Part shown: in pieces, positions 1 to 6,639 of the stretch
Numbering within the stretch: position 1 is the stretch's first letter
Layout: every line of letters begins with the position of its first letter
Origin: Phyllobacteriaceae bacterium UBA1940
Lineage (GTDB): Bacteria > Pseudomonadota > Alphaproteobacteria > Rhizobiales > Rhizobiaceae
Assembly (NCBI GenBank): GCA_002336975.1
Contig: DDFA01000125.1
Location: 13,166-35,591 of the forward strand
Length of the DNA stretch: 22,426 nucleotides
Reading direction: 5' to 3'
Made by a program: the position numbers and the translations under genes
Notes under the pieces: model-generated
The model's database searches: none
Told to the model about the DNA's origin: nothing
Seen by the model: the letters and a program-made list of their open reading frames with translations, nothing else

Positions 1-1914
1 GACGAGCCGATGGGCTGCTACGACGATTTCGAGCATGCCGACGCCTTCGTGCTGTGGGGCTCGAACATGGCGGAGATGCACCCGATCCTTTGGACGCGCA
101 TCGTCGACCGGCGTCTCGGCAACGAGCATGTGCGCGTTGCGGTGCTTTCCACCTTCACCCATCGCAGCATGGACCTTGCGGATATTCCCATGGTCTTCAA
201 GCCGGGCACGGACCTCGTCATCCTCAACTACATCGCCAACCACATCATCCAGACCGGCCGGGTGAATGAGGACTTCGTGAAGAACCACACGAAGTTCGTG
301 CGCGGCGTCACGGATATCGGCTACGGCCTCCGGCCGGACAATCCGGTCGAGGTGAACTCCGCCAACTCCGCCGATCCCGGCAAGACCGAGCCGATCGATT
401 TCGAGGCGTTCAAGGCCTTCGTTTCCGAATACACGCTGGAAAAGGCGGTGGAGATGACCGGCGTCGAGGCTGGCTTCCTCAAGCAGCTCGCCGAACTCTA
501 TGCCGACCCGGATCGCAAGGTCATGTCGCTCTGGACCATGGGCTTCAACCAGCATGTGCGCGGCGTCTGGGCGAACCAGATGGTCTATAACATCCATCTC
601 CTGACGGGCAAAATCTCCGAGCCGGGCAACAGCCCGTTCTCGCTGACCGGCCAGCCGTCCGCCTGCGGCACGGCGCGCGAGGTGGGCACCTTCGCCCATC
701 GCCTGCCGGCCGACATGGTGGTGATGAACCCCGAGCACCGCAAGCATGCGGAAGAGATCTGGCGCATCCCCCACGGCATCATCCCGGAAAAGCCCGGTTA
801 CCACGCGGTCCAACAGGACCGCATGCTGAAGGATGGCAAGCTCAACTTCTACTGGGTGCAGGTCAACAACAACGTCCAGGCCGGCCCGAACACCTCTAAC
901 GAGACCTATCAGGGCTATCGCAACCCGGACAATTTCATCGTCGTCTCGGATGCCTATCCGACGATCACGGCGATGAGCGCCGACCTTGTCCTGCCCGCCG
1001 CCATGTGGGTGGAAAAAGAAGGGGCCTATGGCAATGCCGAGCGGCGCACCCATGTCTGGCACCAGCTCGTGCAGGCGCCCGGCGAGGCGCGCTCGGACCT
1101 TTGGCAGCTTGTCGAGTTCTCAAAGCGCTTCACGACGGACGAGGTCTGGCCGGCGGAGATTCTTGCCGCCCATCCCGATTACAAGGGCAAGACGCTTTAT
1201 CAGGTGCTCTATGCCGAAAGCGACGTCGCGAAGTTCCCGATCGACGAGGTCAATCCCGAGCACGCCAACAACGAGGCGCAGCATTTCGGCTTCTACATCC
1301 AGAAGGGCCTGTTCGAGGAATATGCCGCTTTCGGCCGCGGCCATGGCCACGACCTTGCGCCCTACGATACCTATCACGAGGTTCGTGGCCTGCGCTGGCC
1401 GGTCGTGGAGGGCAAGGAAACGCTCTGGCGCTACCGCGAGGGCTACGATCCCTATGTGAAGCCCGGCGAAGGGGTGAAGTTCTACGGCAACGCGGACGGC
1501 AAGGCGGCGATCATCGCTGTGCCCTACGAGCCGCCGGCCGAATCTCCCGACAAGGAATTCGACGTCTGGCTCGTCACGGGCCGCGTGCTGGAGCATTGGC
1601 ATTCCGGATCGATGACCATGCGTGTTCCCGAGCTCTTCAAGGCCTTCCCGGGTGCGCGCTGCTTCATGAATGCCGATGATGCCCGCAAGCGTGGCCTCAA
1701 CCAGGGATCGGAGATCCGCATCATCTCGCGGCGCGGCGAGATTCGCTCGCGCGTCGAGACGCGCGGGCGCAACCGCATGCCGCCGGGCGTGATCTTCGTG
1801 CCGTGGTTCGACGCCAGCCAGCTCATCAACAAGGTCACGCTCGACGCCACCGATCCCATCTCGAAACAGACGGATTTCAAGAAATGCGCAGTCAAGATCG
1901 AACCCGTCGCCTGA
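1..1914 (+). CDS. napA: Periplasmic nitrate reductase catalytic subunit NapA (5'-truncated by window edge)
   Basis: NapA is the Mo-bis-MGD catalytic subunit that reduces nitrate to nitrite in the periplasm, taking electrons from NapB. The frame is open from base 1, so the gene continues upstream. About 637 residues are visible of the usual ~830; the N-terminal Tat signal and [4Fe-4S] cysteines lie outside. The first visible residues ([20 protein letters not shown]) and the following [10 protein letters not shown] are characteristic of NapA. The C-terminal molybdopterin dinucleotide-binding domain is present ([20 protein letters not shown], then [11 protein letters not shown] and [15 protein letters not shown] at the end). 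The internal ATG at base 10 is not the start. The gene ends 31 bases inside napB, and napC follows, so it belongs to an intact nap operon. No frameshift is seen in the visible part. Confidence 0.97.
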   Translation, partial: DEPMGCYDDFEHADAFVLWGSNMAEMHPILWTRIVDRRLGNEHVRVAVLSTFTHRSMDLADIPMVFKPGTDLVILNYIANHIIQTGRVNEDFVKNHTKFVRGVTDIGYGLRPDNPVEVNSANSADPGKTEPIDFEAFKAFVSEYTLEKAVEMTGVEAGFLKQLAELYADPDRKVMSLWTMGFNQHVRGVWANQMVYNIHLLTGKISEPGNSPFSLTGQPSACGTAREVGTFAHRLPADMVVMNPEHRKHAEEIWRIPHGIIPEKPGYHAVQQDRMLKDGKLNFYWVQVNNNVQAGPNTSNETYQGYRNPDNFIVVSDAYPTITAMSADLVLPAAMWVEKEGAYGNAERRTHVWHQLVQAPGEARSDLWQLVEFSKRFTTDEVWPAEILAAHPDYKGKTLYQVLYAESDVAKFPIDEVNPEHANNEAQHFGFYIQKGLFEEYAAFGRGHGHDLAPYDTYHEVRGLRWPVVEGKETLWRYREGYDPYVKPGEGVKFYGNADGKAAIIAVPYEPPAESPDKEFDVWLVTGRVLEHWHSGSMTMRVPELFKAFPGARCFMNADDARKRGLNQGSEIRIISRRGEIRSRVETRGRNRMPPGVIFVPWFDASQLINKVTLDATDPISKQTDFKKCAVKIEPVA

Positions 1915-2375
1915 CCCCGAGTCCAAAGTGGGTTTTCGCCGCCATCGGCGCGGCCGTCATCGCCACGGGTGCCATGGCGCAGATGGTGCCGCAACTGTCC
2001 GGTCCGGACGGTGACAGGATGCAGACCCTTCCGGCCGATCCGCTGCCGAAATGGGTCATCGACGATGTGAGGCGCATGCGCGCCTATCCCGAACAACCGC
2101 CGGTCATCCCGCATTCGATCGACGGCTACCAGCTCTCGGTCAATGCGAACCGGTGCCTGTCCTGCCACAAGCGCGAATTCTCGCAGGATGCCGGCGCGCC
2201 GATGATCAGCGTCACCCACTACATGACCCGCGAGGGCCAGATGCTCGCCGACGTTTCGCCGCGCCGCTACTTCTGCACCGCCTGCCATGTGCCGCAGGCC
2301 GACAGGAAGCCGCTGGTCGACAATACGTTCAAGGATATGAGCGACATGGGTGTCACCAAGGCGGGAAGCGAATGA
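1884..2375 (+). CDS. napB: Periplasmic nitrate reductase small subunit NapB, diheme cytochrome c
   Basis: NapB is the periplasmic diheme cytochrome c that passes electrons from NapC to NapA. The product is 163 residues, normal for the family. The N-terminus is basic, followed by a hydrophobic stretch ([14 protein letters not shown], about residues 16-29) and a likely signal-peptidase site at AMA|QMV near residue 32. Two CXXCH heme sites are present: CLSCH at 91-95 and CTACH at 131-135. The ATG at 1884 is chosen because it gives a complete signal peptide; it lies 31 bases inside napA. No good Shine-Dalgarno sequence precedes it, so translation is probably coupled to napA. The stop overlaps the napC start (ATGA). 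Confidence 0.96.
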   Translation: MRSQDRTRRLTPSPKWVFAAIGAAVIATGAMAQMVPQLSGPDGDRMQTLPADPLPKWVIDDVRRMRAYPEQPPVIPHSIDGYQLSVNANRCLSCHKREFSQDAGAPMISVTHYMTREGQMLADVSPRRYFCTACHVPQADRKPLVDNTFKDMSDMGVTKAGSE

Positions 2376-3082
2376 TGATGGCGCGCCTCAGGTCCATCCT
2401 CGTCTGGGTCTGGACGGTGCTGACGACGCCGGCCGCGACCCTCAGCCTCGCGTTCCTGACGCTCGGCGGCTTCGTCGGCGGCGTCATGTTCTGGGGCGCC
2501 TTCAACACCGCGCTCGAACTCACCAATACCGAGAAATTCTGCACCTCCTGTCACGAGATGCGCGACAACGTCTATCAGGAACTGACCAACACGGTGCACT
2601 TCACCAATCGCTCGGGCGTGCGCGCCTCCTGCCCGGATTGCCATGTGCCGCACCAGTGGACCGACAAGATCGCCCGCAAGATGCAGGCTTCGAAGGAAGT
2701 CTGGGGCAAGATCTTCGGCACGATCAACACACGCGAAAAGTTCCTCGACAAACGGTTGGAACTGGCGAAACACGAATGGGCGCGCCTGAAGGCGAACGAC
2801 AGCCTCGAGTGCCGCAACTGTCATTCGGCCGTAGCGATGGATTTTACCAAGCAGACCCAGCGCGCCGCCGACATCCACTCGAAATACCTCCTGACGGGCA
2901 AGGCGACCTGCATCGACTGCCACAAGGGCATCGCGCATGAGCTGCCGAACATGGAAGGCGTGGAGCCGGGCTGGAAGATGCCGAAGGACCTCGAAGGCCA
3001 GGAATTGCCTGCTGCTTCGAACGACGCGATCGGCGATCTGCGCAGGGCGGTGGCGAGTGTGCACGGCGTGGAAACGTTCTAG
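2372..3082 (+). CDS. napC: Membrane-anchored tetraheme cytochrome c NapC (quinol dehydrogenase)
   Basis: NapC (NapC/NirT family) oxidises membrane quinol and hands electrons to NapB. The product is 236 residues from the first of three successive ATGs (2372, 2375, 2378). The first overlaps the napB stop as ATGA and is preceded by a purine-rich AAGGCGGGAAG. A single N-terminal membrane anchor spans roughly residues 22-42. Four CXXCH sites are seen: CTSCH (57-61), CPDCH (87-91), CRNCH (147-151) and CIDCH (180-184), the expected tetraheme pattern. It is the last nap gene here. About 100 bases after its stop the flank is interrupted by an IS6-type element. No clear intrinsic terminator follows. 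Confidence 0.96.
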   Translation: MMMARLRSILVWVWTVLTTPAATLSLAFLTLGGFVGGVMFWGAFNTALELTNTEKFCTSCHEMRDNVYQELTNTVHFTNRSGVRASCPDCHVPHQWTDKIARKMQASKEVWGKIFGTINTREKFLDKRLELAKHEWARLKANDSLECRNCHSAVAMDFTKQTQRAADIHSKYLLTGKATCIDCHKGIAHELPNMEGVEPGWKMPKDLEGQELPAASNDAIGDLRRAVASVHGVETF

Positions 3083-3179
3083 CCGTGTAGCCAGACTGTG
3101 ATGGTGCATCGTTCATGCTGGGACTGCCCGCGTCGCCGGCCGCGCCATGGCATGTCGGGGTTGCCGGTTGAAGCCGAGA
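3083..3179. other. Short non-coding stretch between napC and IS6-type element
   Basis: Ninety-seven bases downstream of the napC stop. I see no convincing open frame and no hairpin followed by a T-run. It is the remaining native flank of the nap operon up to the left inverted repeat of the IS6-type element. Confidence 0.5.
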
Positions 3180-3197
3180 GGCACCGTAAATTTAACG
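3180..3197 (+). repeat. Left terminal inverted repeat of IS6-type element
   Basis: GGCACCGTAAATTTAACG; it pairs with the reverse complement of 3900-3917 at 16 of 18 positions. Confidence 0.72.
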
Positions 3198-3237
3198 AAA
3201 TGCGGGCTTTGAAGTTGGATATTGGGTATGAGCGTCC

Positions 3238-3860
3238 GAGATCCGCTTTCCCCTGAGCCTGCGGATGGTGGAGGATATGTTGGCCATGCGAGGGATTATC
3301 GTCTCGCATCAGACGATCCGGCTGTAGGCGAAAAGGTCGGGCGCACCTTTGCCCATCAGATCCGTCAACGTTCGCGCGGCGAACTGGGCAATAAATGGCA
3401 TCTCGACGAGGTCGTCATTTCGAACCGAGGCGAGAAGCATTGGCTGTGGCGTGCCGTTGATCAGGATGGTTTTGTCCTAGAGGTTCTGGTGCAGGGCCGC
3501 CGCAATGCCCAGGCCGCCAAACGCCTGATGTGCAAGCTGCTGAAGGGCCAAGGTCGAGCGCCAGGCGTGATGATCACCGACAAGCTCCGATCCTATGACG
3601 TCGCACGGCAGATCATGCCAGGCGTCGAGCATCGCTCCCAAAGGCCTGAACAATCGGGCGGAAAATTCCCATCAGCCGATCCGAAGACGCGAGCGGATCA
3701 TGAAGCGCTTCAAATCACGAGGCCAGGTACAGCGCTTCGTCTCCATCCACGATCCGATCCCAACCTGTTTCACATCCCTCGCCACGACATTTCCTCCAGT
3801 CACCACCGTGAACTGCGCGCAGCGGCCATGGACATGTGGACGAAAATCGCTCGGATATGA
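3238..3860 (+). pseudogene. IS6-family transposase, broken by at least three frameshifts
   Basis: The product would be a DDE transposase. Four pieces in alternating frames reconstruct it. Frame 1 near 3244-3315 gives FPLSLRMVEDMLAMRGIIVS then HQTIRL and a stop. Frame 0 from about 3316 to 3640 gives WHLDEVV, KHWLWRAVDQDGFVLEVLVQ, MITDKLRSY and MPGVEHRS. Frame 1 about 3640-3757 gives KGLNNRAENSHQP, RRRERIMKRFKS and RFVSIHDPI. Frame 0 then resumes with PNLFHIPRH and ends TKIARI. The Asp of WHLDEVV, the Asp of MITDKLRSY and the Glu of NRAENSHQ correspond to the DDE triad, so the catalytic residues survive but the frame does not. The segment before FPLSLR is shortened by about 16 codons relative to family members as I recall them. 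The gene is non-functional. Confidence 0.85.
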
Positions 3861-3899
3861 ATGACGCCGGCGCTGACCGCCTCGCTATTACCTTCGTTC

Positions 3900-3917
3900 C
3901 GTTAAGTTTACGCTGCC
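3900..3917 (-). repeat. Right terminal inverted repeat of IS6-type element
   Basis: Reads GGCAGCGTAAACTTAACG on the minus strand; it matches the left repeat at 3180-3197 with two mismatches. Confidence 0.72.
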
Positions 3918-4125
3918 CGTGAGTCCGTTAGCCGATGGCGGATGCATACACTGTTCATGACTGGATGGACGATCGGTCCGCGGCGTTGGTCGGGCGATCG
4001 TCCCCAAGCGAGCTCACTCCCTTTCGAAGGACATGGCGTCGGCTTTGATGGCTTCCATGACTTTTTCGAGCTCTCCCGCCAAATCGGCATGGTATCGCAG
4101 GAGGTATCCACGACAGCATCATTTC
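3918..4125. other. IS-scrap region with one unassigned coding-like piece
   Basis: This stretch links the IS6-type element to the IS3 fragments. On the minus strand, 4106 down to 4014 reads as about 30 codons of coding-like, amphipathic sequence (YLLRYHADLAGELEK, then VMEAIKADAMSF) ending in TGA. I do not recognise it. It could be the tail of a gene cut by the IS3 fragment or chance. The overlapping open frames on both strands look like noise. Confidence 0.3.
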
Positions 4126-4248
4126 TCAGCAGACGGGAAGGTACAGGCATTCAGGGGGGAAGTCGTCGACAATGGCCAAGACACGGAACCGTCGCCCGTC
4201 GGTGAAGGTATCGCTGACGAAGTCGAGGCTCCAGTGCTCGTTGGGACG
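4126..4248 (-). pseudogene. Fragment of an IS3-family transposase OrfB (catalytic-domain start), second element
   Basis: Forty-one codons on the minus strand carry the start of an IS3-family integrase core: NEHWSLDFVSDTFTDG, RRFRVLAIVDDF, ECLYL, then TGA. The Asp of WSLDFV and the VDDF Asp are typical of this region. The piece is in a different frame from, and has a different consensus to, the adjoining IS3 fragment ending at 4262 (WAMDLVHDQL, VDTHSRYC). It therefore comes from a second element. It has no start codon and no downstream half. Confidence 0.7.
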
Positions 4249-4261
4249 CGATGGCAGCGCC

Positions 4262-4752
4262 ATCCTCGCCTCGATAGGTGAAGCGCGCGTCGTCCGCAGG
4301 ACAGTAGCGCGAGTGTGTATCGACCATGGTCAGGATGCGCAATTTCTTGCCGGTCGCGAGCTGGTCGTGCACGAGGTCCATCGCCCAGACATCGTTGTTC
4401 CGACCGTCTCCTGGCGATTCTCCATGAGCTCTGCCTTCACCCGGCGCTTGGATGCCTGTTGCACAGCTGAAGGCCCGACTTGCTGTAAATCCCGCGTGTC
4501 TTCTTCATGTTGATCTTCGATCCGCCGCGACGCAAGTGGACATGAACACGGTGGTAGCCATATCGCACACGCGTCTCACAAATCTCCTTTATCCGTCTCT
4601 CGAGTGGGGCCTGACCGGTGCGGCAGGGCTTGTAGTAGTAGGTTGAGGTGTCGAACCTTAGGACTTGGCAAACCCGTCGGATCGATATGCCCCAATCCAC
4701 CAGCATCCCGTCGATCAGCTTGCGCGGCCGGACAGGTCTTAGAGCTTTCGGC
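4262..4752 (-). pseudogene. IS3-family OrfB, frameshifted and truncated
   Basis: OrfB supplies the DDE catalytic domain. It begins in the -1 frame relative to the end of orfA (KALRPVRPRKLIDG, SIRRVCQVLRFDTSTYYYK, RYGYHRVHVHLRR). It then breaks near 4460 and again near 4410, and resumes as NNDVWAMDLVHDQL, KLRILTMVDTHSRYC and FTYRGED, ending at 4262. The first catalytic Asp is visible; the second Asp and the Glu are missing because the sequence is replaced by another IS3 fragment. Confidence 0.75.
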
Positions 4753-5004
4753 GGATGACCTCCTGGAGCATCTCGAGGTCGAGGGGCAGATCGGCGAAAA
4801 TCTTCTTGAGCCTGGAATTTTCGTCCTCCAGAGCCTTCAATCGGCGCCCCTCGTCGGGCAACAGGCCCGCATACTTCTTGCGCCAATTGAAGTAGGTCCC
4901 CTGACTGACCCCCGCCTTGCGGCAAATCTCTGCCACCGGCACTCCGTCGTCGTCCTGCTCAGAATGAACGCTTTCTGTGCGTCCGAAAACTTCGAGGCCT
5001 TCAT
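4739..5004 (-). pseudogene. IS3-family OrfA (helix-turn-helix), one frameshift
   Basis: OrfA binds IS ends through an N-terminal helix-turn-helix and a leucine-zipper-like C-terminus. The frame starts at 5004 with MKASKFSDAQKAFILS. It then loses one base near 4956 and continues in another frame as DDDGVPVAEICRKAGVS, TYFNWRKKY and LEDENSRLKKIFADL, ending EVIRRKL and a stop at 4739. The single-base loss disconnects the two halves. Confidence 0.78.
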
Positions 5005-5066
5005 CGCTTCCGCTCCTTTCTCCAGCCGGGAAATTACCGCGGCAAACTCCAGTTATGAACGGTCCA

Positions 5067-5272
5067 GTTTTTGGGAATCAGAGCGCAATTCAGTGCGTTA
5101 GAAAATCCATGACATGGGCGCAGGGGCGAATCCCTTTAAGAGCTAGTCTGGCCGATTGCCGACAGCGCTGTTCGACTATCTCGTGGCGGAAAATCATCGA
5201 CAGACCAAATTCCGCTTTGCGTATAAGGTGTAGAAGCCCCGCACTACATGTGAAGAGGGGTATCTTCTCGCG
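5067..5272. other. Intergenic stretch downstream of the secretion operon
   Basis: Between the IS3 end and the hlyD-type stop. On the plus strand 5147-5233 stays open for about 28 codons and ends AKV-like (ALFDYLVAENHRQ, then KFRFAYKV and TAG). It looks like a possible gene tail but is too short to assign. A weak CCCC/GGGG pairing with a 16-base loop at about 5237-5260 could follow the minus-strand operon, but it has no T-run, so I do not call a terminator. Confidence 0.35.
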
Positions 5273-6595
5273 CTACTCCTCTCGGAATGCACGCATCATC
5301 TGGTCTGTGAATGGCTTGGTGATGTAGGAAAGCGCGGTACGCTCGTCGGTCTCGACGAACACTTCGACAGGCATACCCGGCATCAGCTTCCGGCCCCCCA
5401 GCTTCTCGAGCCGGTCGGTAATCGAAACGGTTGCGAGGTAATATGGCTGGCCTGTCGTGCGGTCGACCGCGGTTGCGGCTGCAACGACGTCGATCTCGCC
5501 CTTGAGTTCCGGCGTGGTGCGCTGGTTGAACGCGACGAAGCGCATGCGGCTTTTCTGCCCTGATGCGATGCGGTCGATATCGGCAGGTGGAATCCGGATT
5601 TCGACAGTCATGTCGTCGCTCTCGGGCACGATCGACATGACAGTGGCACCAGAGGCAATGATGCCATCGATCGTGTGAACCTGCAGGTCGTAAACAAAGC
5701 CGTTCACAGGGGCGCGGACATCCATGCGCGAAAGACGGTCGCTGGCTGCAACCTCACGCTCACTGAGCTCGGTAATCTTGGCTTCGATGTTGACGATTTG
5801 CGCCTGGGCTTCCTTGCGACTGTTTTGATCGATTGCGAGCAGCTTCATCCGCAACTCGCCGATCTGGCCAACGGCCTCAGCCACGCGTGCGACAAGCTCA
5901 CCCTTCGAGCCATCGATCCGGGCCATCTGCCGCTGAAGATCGCGGTGCTGGGAAATTGGCACAAGACCGCTTTTGGCCAACCCATCGAGCTTGGCGATTT
6001 CCTTTTCTACAATCGTCTTTTCCTTGTCGCTCGATTCGGCCTGTGCGTTCAGGCCGCCGATTTGCTCATCCAGCTGCTCGATTTGCAGGCGTATCTGCGC
6101 CTCCTGGTTCGTGATCATCCGCCGATTGGCTTCGAACAGCTTCTCTTCGCTCGCCTTCAACGAAGCAGTCAGCTCCAATCCCTTGAAGGAGATGGCAGGA
6201 TCACTGTCGCGTTCTGCCACGAGACGCGCGCGCATGGCGCGAAACTGCTGCAACTGGCTGCGCACGATCGCCAGTTCCACACGGGTTTGGGTTTCGTCGA
6301 GGCGGATCAGGACATCGCCCTTGCGGACATGATCGCCATTCTTGACGGCAATCTCCGAGACGATGCCTCCATCGCGATGCTGAATCAGCTTGACCTGCTG
6401 CGAGACGGCGACCTGACCCTGTGTGATGACGGCACCGGACAGTTTCGCCTGTGCCGCCCAGCCACCAACCCCGAACACGAGGATGCCGGCAAACAGCGAT
6501 GAAACCACCACGCGTGAGGTGATGCCGAACTGCCCGGCGTCCTTCGCGCTGCTGTTCTCGGCCTCCCGGCTTATTGTCCTGTTCTGTCTGGTCAT
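5273..6595 (-). CDS. Type I secretion periplasmic adaptor (HlyD/PrsE/PrtE family)
   Basis: The product is the membrane fusion protein that links the inner-membrane ABC exporter to a TolC-like outer-membrane channel. It has 440 residues, normal for the family. A single transmembrane helix lies at about 29-49. A lipoyl/barrel half is at about 56-100 (IQHRDGGIVSEIAVKNGDHV, VRKGDVLIRLDE). A long coiled-coil hairpin covers about 103-290. The second lipoyl half and beta-barrel follow (MDVRAPVNGFV). The HlyD-type C-terminus is present (LMPGMPVEVFVETDERTALS, YITKPFTDQMMRAFREE). The ATG at 6595 is preceded by GGGAG at good spacing. It is the last gene of the operon, 44 bases after the RTX gene. I leave the symbol empty because the canonical prsE may be a separate locus. 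Confidence 0.95.
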   Translation of the reverse strand: MTRQNRTISREAENSSAKDAGQFGITSRVVVSSLFAGILVFGVGGWAAQAKLSGAVITQGQVAVSQQVKLIQHRDGGIVSEIAVKNGDHVRKGDVLIRLDETQTRVELAIVRSQLQQFRAMRARLVAERDSDPAISFKGLELTASLKASEEKLFEANRRMITNQEAQIRLQIEQLDEQIGGLNAQAESSDKEKTIVEKEIAKLDGLAKSGLVPISQHRDLQRQMARIDGSKGELVARVAEAVGQIGELRMKLLAIDQNSRKEAQAQIVNIEAKITELSEREVAASDRLSRMDVRAPVNGFVYDLQVHTIDGIIASGATVMSIVPESDDMTVEIRIPPADIDRIASGQKSRMRFVAFNQRTTPELKGEIDVVAAATAVDRTTGQPYYLATVSITDRLEKLGGRKLMPGMPVEVFVETDERTALSYITKPFTDQMMRAFREE

Positions 6596-6639
6596 GGTTT
6601 TCTCCCGGTAACGCGTGACGGACGCGGTTGATATGTCGG

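Larger units (their letters stand above)
3180..3917 (+). mobile_element. Decayed IS6-family insertion sequence with terminal inverted repeats
   Basis: The element is bounded by an 18-bp imperfect inverted repeat: GGCACCGTAAATTTAACG at 3180-3197 and, on the other strand, GGCAGCGTAAACTTAACG at 3917-3900 (16 of 18 positions agree). Termini beginning with GG suit the IS6 family, and the enclosed frame encodes an IS6-type transposase remnant. The 738-bp length is slightly below the usual size for the family, consistent with a small in-element deletion near the transposase start. The flanking 8-mers (AGCCGAGA left, CGTGAGTC right) do not match, so no target duplication survives. It separates the nap operon from older IS3 debris. 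Confidence 0.75.
4249..5066 (-). mobile_element. Truncated IS3-family element (left end, orfA and most of orfB)
   Basis: Read on the minus strand, a plausible IS end begins at 5066 with TGGACCGTTCATAACTGG. It is followed by orfA (5004-4739) and orfB sequence to about 4262, where homology stops inside the catalytic domain and another IS3 fragment begins. The matching right end was not found, so the element was cut by a later event. Several frameshifts make it inactive. Confidence 0.7.

Noticed and set aside
1120..3109. Minus-strand open frames opposite napA, napB and napC (254-280 codons)
   Set aside because: Shadows of recognised nap genes; composition is typical of antisense GC-rich frames.
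3942..4205. 87-codon plus-strand open frame in the IS debris
   Set aside because: It runs opposite recognisable IS3 OrfB sequence and has no motif or ribosome-binding site.
5675..6502. 275-codon plus-strand open frame opposite the HlyD-type gene
   Set aside because: Shadow of a well-supported adaptor gene; no domain and no ribosome-binding site.
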